From the NCBI GenBank assembly GCA_023405705.1, contig JAEXXR010000459.1, forward strand, positions 1-5,095: DNA of 5,095 nt. Reading direction: 5' to 3'. Below the pieces are notes generated by a model. It searched no databases, was not told the DNA's origin, and saw nothing but the letters and a program-made list of their open reading frames with translations. Position numbers and translations under genes: made by a program. Source of the DNA: Actinomycetes bacterium. GTDB taxonomy: Bacteria; Actinomycetota; Thermoleophilia; Solirubrobacterales; Solirubrobacteraceae. Shown one piece after another: positions 1-5,095 of this stretch (the first letter of the stretch is position 1; each line of letters begins with the position of its first letter).

Positions 1-2
1 GT

Positions 3-39
3 GGGGGGGGGGGGGGGGGGGGCGGGCGGCCCCCCCCCC
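3..39. repeat. G20 / C10 homopolymer hairpin
   Basis: A run of 20 G (3-22) is followed after seven bases by a run of 10 C (30-39). G13-G22 can pair with C30-C39 around the loop cgggcgg, giving a 10-bp all-GC stem. It lies just past the stop of the minus-strand DUF429 gene, so it could help end that transcript, although no T run follows in either direction. A 20-base G run is unusual even here and could equally be a sequencing or assembly artefact near a contig edge. Bases 40-66 hold nothing else I can recognise. Confidence 0.8.
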
Positions 40-66
40 GGCGCCGTGCCTGCGGCCGGCGGCGGC

Positions 67-876
67 TCAGCCTGTCGCCAGCCGCGCCGGCGAGTCCGTC
101 GCCGGGAGGTGGATCCACCCCTCCCGCGCGGCGGTCTCGCGCTGCTCCTCCGCCGGCATCCGCGTCTGACCGATCGCCGCGGCGCGGGCGACCAGCGCGC
201 AGACGAACGCGTCGAAGGAATGATCGGTGGCGACGCAGGCGTCGGCGTCGATCTCCAGCAGGTGCTCGCCGAGCGCTCTCCGGATCTCGGCGAGCATCTC
301 CCGCCGCTTCGCGTGCGCCGCGTCCTGCGCTCCGCTCCCGCGGGCCTTGTAGCCCCTGCGCTCGACGCCCCACAGCTCCAGCGCCCCGGCCGGATAGGCC
401 TCGACGACGCCGTGCGCCTCGCCGGGGACGCCGACGCGGTCGAGCGGTCGCCCGCTCGCCTTCGCGTGCGCGGCCAGCAGCCACGCGGCGCGCCAGGCGC
501 AGAAGGCGATCCGATCGGCGGAGACCGACAGCGGCGCGAGCCGTCTTCCGCCCGCCGCCGGCACGCGGTCGCGCACCTCGCGGTCGGTCAGGCGGAAACG
601 CAGGCGGTCGACCGCCTCGTCGCGCTCGTCAGGAGACGGCATCGGCCATCGCCCGTCCTCGGCCCACGCGCCGATCGCCGCGCGAAACCCGTCCGGCCAG
701 CCGAACGGCGCGTCGATCCCGGTCCAGTCGGCCTCATCCATCGCACGAAGCAGCGCCTCGTCGTCGAACCCGCCGCGCGCAGGAAACTCCACCACGACCG
801 CGCCGCCGCCCCAGGTCGCATGACAGACGGCGGTGTCGCGGGCCTGCGAAGCAAGATCGATCCCGAGCGTGCGCAC
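67..876 (-). CDS. DUF429 family protein (predicted RNase H-fold nuclease)
   Basis: Predicted cytoplasmic protein of 269 residues from the GTG at 876, ending at TGA 69-67. Residues 5-10 (GIDLAS) form the first strand of the RNase H-like fold with the first acidic residue, Asp7. GIDAPFGWP (53-61), RLTD (95-98), EAYPAGALELWG (159-170) with YK at 176-177, DHSFDAFVCALVARA (218-232) and a C-terminal EGWIHLP (252-258) are the blocks I associate with DUF429 (PF04250). Asp7, Glu159, Asp218 and Asp222 are plausible metal-binding acids. The family is annotated only as a predicted nuclease, and the substrate is unknown. The frame stays open to an ATG at 1236, but that 120-residue extension is low-complexity, includes the tandem repeat and reaches the acylase start. 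I therefore chose the GTG immediately before the conserved VRTLGIDLAS. No Shine-Dalgarno sequence precedes this GTG, so the start is inferred from homology. Only about 2 of 31 Arg codons are AGA. Confidence 0.85.
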   Translation of the reverse strand: MRTLGIDLASQARDTAVCHATWGGGAVVVEFPARGGFDDEALLRAMDEADWTGIDAPFGWPDGFRAAIGAWAEDGRWPMPSPDERDEAVDRLRFRLTDREVRDRVPAAGGRRLAPLSVSADRIAFCAWRAAWLLAAHAKASGRPLDRVGVPGEAHGVVEAYPAGALELWGVERRGYKARGSGAQDAAHAKRREMLAEIRRALGEHLLEIDADACVATDHSFDAFVCALVARAAAIGQTRMPAEEQRETAAREGWIHLPATDSPARLATG

Positions 877-960
877 GAGCGGATCGTCGCGGCACGAGCG
901 GACGGCGGGCGGCCGACGGGCGAGCGCCGCTGCCCGCCGGCCGCGGCATCCCGCTGATCC

Positions 961-977
961 CGATTCGCTCAGAATCG
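961..977. repeat. Short inverted repeat (6-bp stem, 5-base loop)
   Basis: CGATTC (961-966) is complementary to GAATCG (972-977) across the loop gctca. It lies 85 bp upstream of the chosen DUF429 start. It could be an operator or an RNA hairpin in a DUF429 leader. A stem this short may also be chance. Confidence 0.35.
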
Positions 978-1007
978 CCGCGCGGTCGCATGATGCTGCC
1001 GCGGACG

Positions 1008-1132
1008 GTGGGCTGAGGCGCGAAGCGGCAGCAGCGTCAGAACCACCGGGCAGTGGGCTGAGGCGCGAAGCGGCAGCAGCGTCAGCGCCACCGGGCAGTG
1101 GACTGAGGAGCGGCGGCAGCAGCGTCAGAGCC
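1008..1132. repeat. 45-bp intergenic tandem repeat, about 2.8 copies
   Basis: Units start at 1008, 1053 and 1098, an exact 45-bp period. Units 1 and 2 differ at only two adjacent positions (aa versus cg near the end of the shared stretch). Unit 3 is shorter and diverged, with gtggactgagg at its start and a net loss of two bases before cagcagcgtcag. Each unit begins gtgg(g/a)ctgagg and contains cagcagcgtcag, with CTGA and TCAG as inverted ends and a small CGC-gaa-GCG element in the first two. The period is a multiple of three, so both strands stay open through it. This explains the artificial N-terminal extensions of both flanking reading frames. Confidence 0.95.
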
Positions 1133-1196
1133 TTCACGCCAGGGACGCCGGACGAGACGAGGGAGTGTCCGCTTGAAAACACAGATGGATCTGTCA

Positions 1197-1234
1197 TTGG
1201 AAGTGCATTGCATGGCGCGGCTACGGTCGCGTTC
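1197..1234 (+). promoter_or_regulatory. Candidate promoter of the acylase gene (leaderless type)
   Basis: TTGGAA (1197-1202) resembles a -35 box. After 19 bases, TACGGT (1222-1227) fits the actinobacterial -10 pattern TANNNT. The next seven bases end at 1234, so transcription would start at or next to the ATG at 1235. That agrees with the absence of any Shine-Dalgarno sequence before this ATG. The surrounding patch is clearly less GC-rich than the rest of the window. A further TTGAAA at 1173-1178 has no good partner -10 box at normal spacing. Confidence 0.35.
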
Positions 1235-3694
1235 ATGAGATGTCGTCTCCCCGCGGGCGTCGCCGCCGTCGGCGCCGCCGCGCTCCTCGCCCTGTCCGCG
1301 AACGCCGCCGCGAAGGACTACGCCGGCACCGCGCTGAACATCATCCCGTCCGGTCAGTGGGGCAACGCCGGCGCGCCGCCGGCGGCCACGGAGCAGGCGG
1401 CGATGTACGACGGGCTCACGCCGCTGTTCGACCAGGTCACCTCCGCGGACCTGACGAGATTCTTCAAGCCGCAGACGTTCGGCACGAGAGACCAGTGTCC
1501 CTGCACGGAGGAGAGAGTCCCGCGCAGAGGCGTGAGAATCGTGCGCGACAGATACAACGTCCCGCACATCACCGGCCGCAACCGGCTCGACCTCGACTGG
1601 GCCGCCGGCTGGGTGCTGGCGACCGACCGCGCGCTGCTGATGAGCCTCGGCCGCTACCCGGCCCGCTTCGCCGCGCTCGACGCGCCGGGCGTCAACGCCT
1701 TCGGCCTCGTCACCAGCCTCACGACGGTGAGAGTGACCGAGCAGGCCGACCGCATCATCGAGCGCGCCCAGACGGCGGCGCTGAAGGCGAGAGGCAGAGA
1801 GGGCCGCGCGCTGCTGCGCGACATCGACGAGTACGTCAAGGGCATCAACGCGCGCCTGAAGCACGACGGCTCGGTCGAGAGACCGTGGGGCCGTGTCGAC
1901 GTCTACGCGATCAACGCGCTCGCCGGGCAGATCTTCGGCCAGGGCGGCGGCGACGAGACGCGCCGGGCGATGATGCTCGACGGGCTGCAGAGAAAGCTCG
2001 GCGCGACCCAGGGCCGGCAGGTCTTCGACGACCTCTCCGAGCGCGTCGACGACGACACCTCGGTGACGATCGGCAAGCGCTTCCCGTACGGCGCGGTGCC
2101 GAGCAGAGCGCCCGGCAGCGCCGTGATCGACAACGGCTCGATGGCGCAGGCGGCGCTCGCCGCGACGGCGAACGCGACGACTGCGCACAGAAACATGTCG
2201 AACTTCCTGATCGTCTCCGGCAGAAGATCGGCCAACGGCCATCCGCTGTTCGTCGCCGGCCCGCAGATCGGCTACTTCTACCCGGGCCTGACGCTGGAGA
2301 TGGACCTGAGAGCGCCGGGGATCCAGGCGCGCGGCGCGGCGATGCCGGGCGGCGCCGGCAACCTGCTGATCGGCCGCGGCGAGGACTTCGCATGGTCGCT
2401 CACGTCGGCCGGCTCGGACACCAACGACCAGTTCGTCGAGACGCTCTGCGGCGGCTCGGAGACGAAGTACCTGTTCAAGGGCAGATGCCGCAAGATGGGC
2501 TTCGTCGACGCCGGCGAGATCACCGGCAGAGGCCCGGTCCGCTACCGCACGACCGTCCACGGCCCGGTGCTCGGCTACGCGAGGGTGAAGGGCAGAAAGG
2601 TCGCGATCTCCTTCGCCCGCTCCAGCCGCGGCAAGGACGTGCTGTGGCAGCTCGCCTTCAAGCGCTTCACCGACGGGAAGGTCACCGGCGTCAGATCGTT
2701 CTTCGCCGCCGCCGCGACCTCGCCGTTCACCTTCAACGTCGGCTACGCCGACGACCGCGACATCGCGATGTACTCGACCGGCCTGCTGCCGCTGCGCGAC
2801 AGACGCGTCGACCCGCGCCTGCCGACGATCGGCGACGGCCGCTTCGAGTGGAAGGGCTTCCTGCCGGCGAGAGACCATCCGCAGATCGTCAACCCGTCGT
2901 CGGGACAGCTCGTCAACTGGAACAACCGGCCGGCCGCCGGCTTCCCGTCGGCCGACGACAACTGGGCGCAGGGCTCCACGCAGCGCAACCAGATGCTGGA
3001 GGCCGGGCTGAAGAAGCGCGACAAGCACGACCTCGCCTCCGTCACCGCGGCGATGAACGCGGCGGCGACGCAGGACCTGCGCGTGCAGGGCTCGCTGCTG
3101 GCGGGGATCAGCGGCGTGCTCGACGGCTCGCAGCCGCCGAGCGCCCGCTCCGGCCAGCTGCTCGACCTGCTGCTGAGATGGCGCGGCGCCGGCGCCAGCC
3201 GCCTCGACCGCGACCTCGACGGCCTGATCGACGCCGGCCCGGCCGCCGCGATCGTCGACGAGCTGTACCCGCGCCTCGCCGACAAGGTGCTGGAGCCGGT
3301 CCTGGGCCCGGAGCTGAACGCCCAGCTGACGTCGCTGACGGGCAGAACGAACGCGCCCTCCAGCGGCTTCAGCGGCGGCCGCATCGGCTACCTCGACAAG
3401 GACCTGCGCGCGCTGACCGGGACGAGATTCCGCACGCCGTTCAAGACGCGCTTCTGCGGCAGAGGCGACCGCGCGGCCTGCCAGGCGGCGATCTGGGCGG
3501 CGTTCGAGGAGGCCGGCGCGGCGCTCGCGGCGGCGAGAGGCTCCGAGGACCCGGCGCAGTGGACCTCCGACGCGACGAGAGAGCGGATCAGATTCGCCCC
3601 GGGCCTGATCCAGACGACGATCCGCTACACGAACCGCCCGAGCGGCATCCAGCAGGTGATCAGCTTCACCGGCCACCGCAAGGTGCGCAGATAG
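1235..3694 (+). CDS. Exported penicillin acylase family Ntn-hydrolase
   Basis: An 819-residue precursor that should hydrolyse an amide bond after self-cleavage into alpha and beta chains. Residues 1-26 form a Sec-type signal peptide (MRCR, hydrophobic Ala/Leu core, cleavage near ANA/AAA at 24-26), predicting an extracellular or cell-envelope enzyme. The alpha region carries VRIVRDRYNVPHI (100-112). The beta chain should start at Ser322 in HRNMSNFLIVSG, with Ser322 as the N-terminal nucleophile, giving a beta chain of 498 residues. Compared from memory with E. coli penicillin G acylase, Gln344 in GPQIG falls exactly at beta-23, Ala392 in TSAG matches the oxyanion Ala, Asp395 and Asp398 fall in the calcium-site segment, and NWNNRP (561-566) carries the oxyanion Asn. 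Cysteines at 88/90, 405/418 and 741/749 are closely spaced pairs suited to disulfides. The frame is open upstream to 833, and I chose ATG 1235 because it gives a proper signal peptide. Substrate unknown: beta-lactam, acyl-homoserine lactone and other amides are all possible. By hand count about 31 of 83 Arg codons are AGA. Confidence 0.97.
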   Translation: MRCRLPAGVAAVGAAALLALSANAAAKDYAGTALNIIPSGQWGNAGAPPAATEQAAMYDGLTPLFDQVTSADLTRFFKPQTFGTRDQCPCTEERVPRRGVRIVRDRYNVPHITGRNRLDLDWAAGWVLATDRALLMSLGRYPARFAALDAPGVNAFGLVTSLTTVRVTEQADRIIERAQTAALKARGREGRALLRDIDEYVKGINARLKHDGSVERPWGRVDVYAINALAGQIFGQGGGDETRRAMMLDGLQRKLGATQGRQVFDDLSERVDDDTSVTIGKRFPYGAVPSRAPGSAVIDNGSMAQAALAATANATTAHRNMSNFLIVSGRRSANGHPLFVAGPQIGYFYPGLTLEMDLRAPGIQARGAAMPGGAGNLLIGRGEDFAWSLTSAGSDTNDQFVETLCGGSETKYLFKGRCRKMGFVDAGEITGRGPVRYRTTVHGPVLGYARVKGRKVAISFARSSRGKDVLWQLAFKRFTDGKVTGVRSFFAAAATSPFTFNVGYADDRDIAMYSTGLLPLRDRRVDPRLPTIGDGRFEWKGFLPARDHPQIVNPSSGQLVNWNNRPAAGFPSADDNWAQGSTQRNQMLEAGLKKRDKHDLASVTAAMNAAATQDLRVQGSLLAGISGVLDGSQPPSARSGQLLDLLLRWRGAGASRLDRDLDGLIDAGPAAAIVDELYPRLADKVLEPVLGPELNAQLTSLTGRTNAPSSGFSGGRIGYLDKDLRALTGTRFRTPFKTRFCGRGDRAACQAAIWAAFEEAGAALAAARGSEDPAQWTSDATRERIRFAPGLIQTTIRYTNRPSGIQQVISFTGHRKVRR

Positions 3695-3713
3695 GGGGAG
3701 CGGAACGGACGGG

Positions 3714-3744
3714 CCGGCGGGCGCTGGGGGCGCCCGCCGGTCTT
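3714..3744 (+). terminator. Rho-independent-like terminator after the acylase gene
   Basis: CCGGCGGGCGC (3714-3724) pairs perfectly with GCGCCCGCCGG (3730-3740) around a five-base loop, an 11-bp GC stem starting 20 bp after the acylase stop. Only a weak pyrimidine tail (tcttcgctcc) follows, which is common in high-GC actinobacteria. Its place between two convergent genes supports a role in ending transcription, possibly in both directions. Confidence 0.7.
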
Positions 3745-3757
3745 CGCTCCGCCGCAC

Positions 3758-3794
3758 GACGGAGGGGCGCCGGCACGTGGCGCCCTCCACCGTC
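3758..3794 (-). terminator. Imperfect hairpin after the collagen-like gene
   Basis: GGGCGCC (3765-3771) pairs with GGCGCCC (3779-3785) around a seven-base loop, and the stem extends outward imperfectly through GACGG (3758-3762) and CCGTC (3790-3794) with bulges. It lies 19 bp beyond the stop of the minus-strand collagen-like gene and would suit a terminator for that transcript. No T run follows, so the function is inferred from position. Confidence 0.4.
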
Positions 3795-3812
3795 CGCGTT
3801 CGGCTGCGCGGG

Positions 3813-4496
3813 TCAGCCGACCTCGGAGACCGGGATCGCGGTCAGCTTCGCGTCGGTGACGGCGCCGGTGTCGCCGGCCGTGCTGCAGACCAGTCTGAGC
3901 GGCTGCGCGAGCGAGGCGTCGGCGACGGCCTGGAGCGCGAGCGTCGCGGTCGTGTTCGCGGCGGTCGGCTCCCAGCGCGACTCGTCGAGCTCGGTCGCGC
4001 CGGCGTACAGCTGGCAGGAGACCGAGTCGGTGCCGGTCGAGAAGAAGCTCGTCTTCGCGTTGACGACGTAGGCGCTCGCAGGCACGGCCGTCGTGACGAC
4101 GGTCGTCGAGGCGTTGGCCGGCAGGTTGAGCTGCGCTCTCGCGCCGGTGTAGGCCTTGACGATCCCGGTCGGGCCCTGCGGCCCCTGCGGACCGGGGACT
4201 CCCTGCGGGCCCGCGGGACCTGTCGCACCGGCCGCGCCGGCGGCCCCGGCCGGGCCCTGCGCGCCCGTCGCGCCTCTGGCGCCGCTCAGCGATCTGATCG
4301 CCGCCGGGCTCAGCTGCGCGGTGCCGAGCGATCTTCTCTTGATGTCCTTGGCGGTGATCGAGCCGTCCTTGATCTGCTTGCCGGTGATCAGCTGGCTGGC
4401 CGCGGTGGCGGTGCCGGTCGTCGCGGCGAAGAGGGCGATGCCGGCGATCACGGTCGCGGGCTGGGGGCGGCGGCGGAAACGCTCAGGAACCTGCAT
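3813..4496 (-). CDS. Secreted collagen-like triple-helix repeat protein
   Basis: 227 residues, exported. A basic N-terminus (ERFRRRPQP) precedes a hydrophobic stretch (about 14-32) ending TGTATA/A, a signal peptide with probable cleavage near residue 32. Residues 37-57 (ITGKQIKDGSITAKDIK then RRSL) form a leader block I associate with surface or secreted proteins of Thermoleophilia. Residues 72-111 are 13 uninterrupted Gly-X-Y triplets (GAR to GPT plus a final Gly), rich in Pro, Ala and Gln, expected to form a short collagen-like trimeric helix. Residues 112-227 are a Thr/Ala/Val-rich, probably beta-sandwich domain with Cys161 and Cys204, a likely disulfide. The ATG start is well supported by GGAGGAG seven bases upstream. 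The start overlaps the end of the upstream small ORF by 14 bp, suggesting coupled translation. Six of 11 Arg codons are AGA, none of them among the four in the signal peptide. Exact role (adhesion, coat, matrix) unknown. Confidence 0.9.
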   Translation of the reverse strand: MQVPERFRRRPQPATVIAGIALFAATTGTATAASQLITGKQIKDGSITAKDIKRRSLGTAQLSPAAIRSLSGARGATGAQGPAGAAGAAGATGPAGPQGVPGPQGPQGPTGIVKAYTGARAQLNLPANASTTVVTTAVPASAYVVNAKTSFFSTGTDSVSCQLYAGATELDESRWEPTAANTTATLALQAVADASLAQPLRLVCSTAGDTGAVTDAKLTAIPVSEVG

Positions 4497-4686
4497 GGGG
4501 AAGCTCCTCCGGTGGTGCGGTGGACGAGGGTGGAGTGAGGTCCCGCGTCAGCGCGGCGAAGGCGGCGGCGAACTCGACCCAGCCGGTGAAGGCGGCGCTG
4601 CGGCCACGGAGGTCCGTGACGCGGCCGCTGATCGGCTCCAGCGAGTCGAGCACGCAACGGACTTCGATCGGCGTTGAGCGGGGCAC
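4483..4686 (-). CDS. Probable small protein upstream of the collagen-like gene
   Basis: 67 residues from GTG 4686 to TGA 4485-4483. I do not recognise a named family. It looks coding rather than random: IEVRCVLDSLEPISGRV (7-23) followed by an aromatic-hydrophobic segment FTGWVEFAAAFAAL (33-46) resembles short actinobacterial proteins with a beta-hairpin and a helix ending in an FxGW...L pattern. The tail (50-67) is Pro/Ser/Thr-rich and may be disordered. There is no signal peptide, so it is probably cytoplasmic. The stop lies 14 bp inside the collagen-like gene and the Shine-Dalgarno of that gene is within this ORF, so the two could be translationally coupled. No Shine-Dalgarno sequence precedes the GTG; a later GTG (codon 12, at 4653) is an alternative start. 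None of its six Arg codons is AGA. It may still be only an open leader. Confidence 0.5.
   Translation of the reverse strand: MPRSTPIEVRCVLDSLEPISGRVTDLRGRSAAFTGWVEFAAAFAALTRDLTPPSSTAPPEELPHAGS
4504..4510 (-). promoter_or_regulatory. Strong ribosome binding site of the collagen-like gene
   Basis: On the minus strand GGAGGAG stands seven bases before the ATG at 4496, a near-perfect anti-16S match. It fixes the start of the collagen-like protein and lies inside the 3' end of the small ORF. Confidence 0.85.
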
Positions 4687-4724
4687 GCCGGGGAGGATGC
4701 GCGCCGTCGCGCCAGACGGCGTGA

Positions 4725-4759
4725 GGGGGGACCCCCCTGAATCGCGTCCCAGGGGTCCC
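4725..4759. promoter_or_regulatory. Nested G/C dyads between regulator and small ORF
   Basis: GGGGGG-A-CCCCCC (4725-4737) is a 13-bp dyad. The right part also pairs with a downstream copy: GGGACCCC (4728-4735) is an exact reverse complement of GGGGTCCC (4752-4759), and CCCCTG (4734-4739) of CAGGGG (4750-4755). The two pairings compete, so alternative structures are possible. The site lies 38 bp upstream of the small ORF start and 65 bp downstream of the regulator stop. It could be an operator for the small ORF and collagen-like unit, or part of a terminator for the regulator. Some LuxR-type regulators bind GGG...CCC dyads, but no link is shown here. Confidence 0.4.
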
Positions 4760-4792
4760 GGGGGAGGCCGCGCGCCCTCCGCGTCGAGGGGT

Positions 4793-4805
4793 CGGGATCG
4801 TCCCG
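4793..4805 (-). terminator. Short hairpin downstream of the LuxR-type regulator
   Basis: CGGGA (4793-4797) pairs with TCCCG (4801-4805) around tcg, and outer CGCGCC/GGCGCG blocks could enclose it. It lies about 20 bp past the regulator stop on the minus strand. No T run follows and such stems are easy to find at this GC content, so it is only a weak terminator candidate. Confidence 0.25.
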
Positions 4806-4824
4806 GCGCGCGCCGCCGCGGGCC

Positions 4825-5095
4825 CTAGCGGGAGGAGGCTCCGAGCGCGCCCGCCAGCGCGGTGCGGCCGTCGATCCCGAGCTTCGCGTAGACGCGCGTG
4901 AGGTGGTTCTCGACCGTCTTGGGGGTGACGAACAGCTCGTCGGCGATCGTGCGGTTGGTGCGGCCGCCCGCGGCCAGCTCGGCGATCCGCCGCTCGGAGG
5001 CGGTCAGCTCGTCGAAGCCGAGCCGGCGCGGCGGGGCGCCGGCGATCTCCAGCTCCTCGGCGGCCGCCTCGGCGGTGCCGCGCGCGCCGCAGGCG
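4825..5095 (-). CDS. LuxR-type transcriptional regulator, C-terminal end (partial)
   Basis: The last 89 residues and the TAG stop (4827-4825) are present; the N-terminal part lies beyond base 5095. Residues 30-84 are a typical LuxR/GerE helix-turn-helix: LTASERRIAELAAGG (30-44), then TNRTIADELFVTPKTVENHL (46-65) spanning the turn and recognition helix, then RVYAKLGIDGRTAL (67-80). It binds DNA in the cytoplasm. The preceding 29 residues (Ala/Glu-rich helix, then GAPPRRLGFDELT) match the junction between the helical repeats and the helix-turn-helix in large LAL regulators (ATP-binding, MalT-like), so I favour that class over a two-component response regulator. The effector and targets cannot be seen. 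None of its ten Arg codons is AGA. It reads in the same direction as the small ORF and collagen-like gene, 138 bp upstream of the small ORF. Confidence 0.95.
   Translation of the reverse strand, partial: ACGARGTAEAAAEELEIAGAPPRRLGFDELTASERRIAELAAGGRTNRTIADELFVTPKTVENHLTRVYAKLGIDGRTALAGALGASSR

Larger units (their letters stand above)
877..1234. other. Divergent intergenic region between DUF429 and acylase genes
   Basis: These 358 bp separate two divergent genes and remain open in one frame on each strand, but the translations are low-complexity (Ala/Ser/Pro/Gly/Arg) and look non-coding. Contents: a 6-bp inverted repeat at 961-977, a 45-bp tandem repeat at 1008-1132, and a less GC-rich patch from about 1165 to 1216 next to the acylase start, which probably carries its promoter. 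No tRNA, riboswitch or small gene was recognised. Confidence 0.6.

Noticed and set aside
1..957. A 318-codon plus-strand frame across the DUF429 gene
   Set aside because: Its start includes the poly-G tract and its composition is Arg/Gly/Pro-rich. The minus strand carries all the conserved DUF429 blocks.
1008..1132. A CRISPR-like array
   Set aside because: The units are directly adjacent with no unique spacers, only about three copies exist, and no cas genes are present.
833..1234. An N-terminal extension of the acylase back to ATG 833
   Set aside because: The 134 extra residues overlap the DUF429 coding region and the tandem repeat, have no domain character, and would bury the signal peptide that starts at 1235.
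1082..3790. A 902-codon open frame antisense to the acylase
   Set aside because: It is a shadow caused by strong G/C bias at third positions. The translation is Arg/Ala/Gly/Val-rich with no recognisable motif, while the sense frame has a full catalytic domain.
1240..4071. A 943-codon plus-strand frame overlapping the acylase
   Set aside because: It is a +2 frame shadow made of Arg/Pro-rich sequence. It runs past the acylase stop, through two hairpins and into the antisense of the collagen-like gene.
4156..4677. A plus-strand frame with Gly-Pro-rich repeats
   Set aside because: It is the antisense image of the collagen-like Gly-X-Y codons. The minus strand has the ribosome site, signal peptide and uninterrupted triplets.
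4520..4828. A 102-codon plus-strand frame in the 4.5-4.8 kb region
   Set aside because: Most of it is antisense to the small ORF and to the dyad-rich gap. The Arg/Pro/Gly-rich translation has no recognisable pattern and no ribosome site.

Overview
The base composition is very GC-rich. Coding regions lie on both strands with strong G/C at third codon positions, so long spurious open frames cover almost every real gene. A secreted collagen-like protein with an ITGKQIKDGSITAKDIK-type leader and a LuxR-type helix-turn-helix of the kind found at the end of large LAL regulators together suggest a high-GC actinobacterium of the Thermoleophilia / Solirubrobacterales type (Conexibacter or Solirubrobacter relatives). 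This assignment is inference from protein style, not from a marker gene.

Layout, left to right. Bases 1-66 hold an extreme G20/C10 homopolymer hairpin. A minus-strand gene for a DUF429 (predicted RNase H-fold nuclease) protein runs from 876 down to 67. Bases 877-1234 form a divergent intergenic region with a 45-bp tandem repeat (1008-1132) and a less GC-rich patch that holds a candidate promoter. A plus-strand gene (1235-3694) encodes an exported penicillin acylase family Ntn-hydrolase with an apparently complete catalytic set. Strong hairpins at 3714-3740 and 3758-3794 separate it from a convergent minus-strand unit. Reading leftward, that unit contains the 3' end of a LuxR/LAL regulator (5095 to 4825), a 138-bp gap with G/C-rich dyads, a probable 67-residue small protein (4686-4483), and a secreted collagen-like protein (4496-3813) whose start overlaps the end of the small gene.

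How the genes relate: the acylase and the collagen-like protein are both predicted to be exported, and the DUF429 protein and the regulator are predicted cytoplasmic. The small ORF and the collagen-like gene are probably cotranscribed, because they overlap by 14 bp and the collagen-like ribosome binding site lies inside the small ORF. Whether the regulator upstream controls them is unknown. The acylase stands alone, divergent from DUF429, with no partner that would reveal its substrate. By hand count, AGA arginine codons are common in the two exported-protein genes and rare or absent in the other three. I see no CRISPR array, transposase, tRNA or rRNA, and no convincing previously undescribed multigene system.
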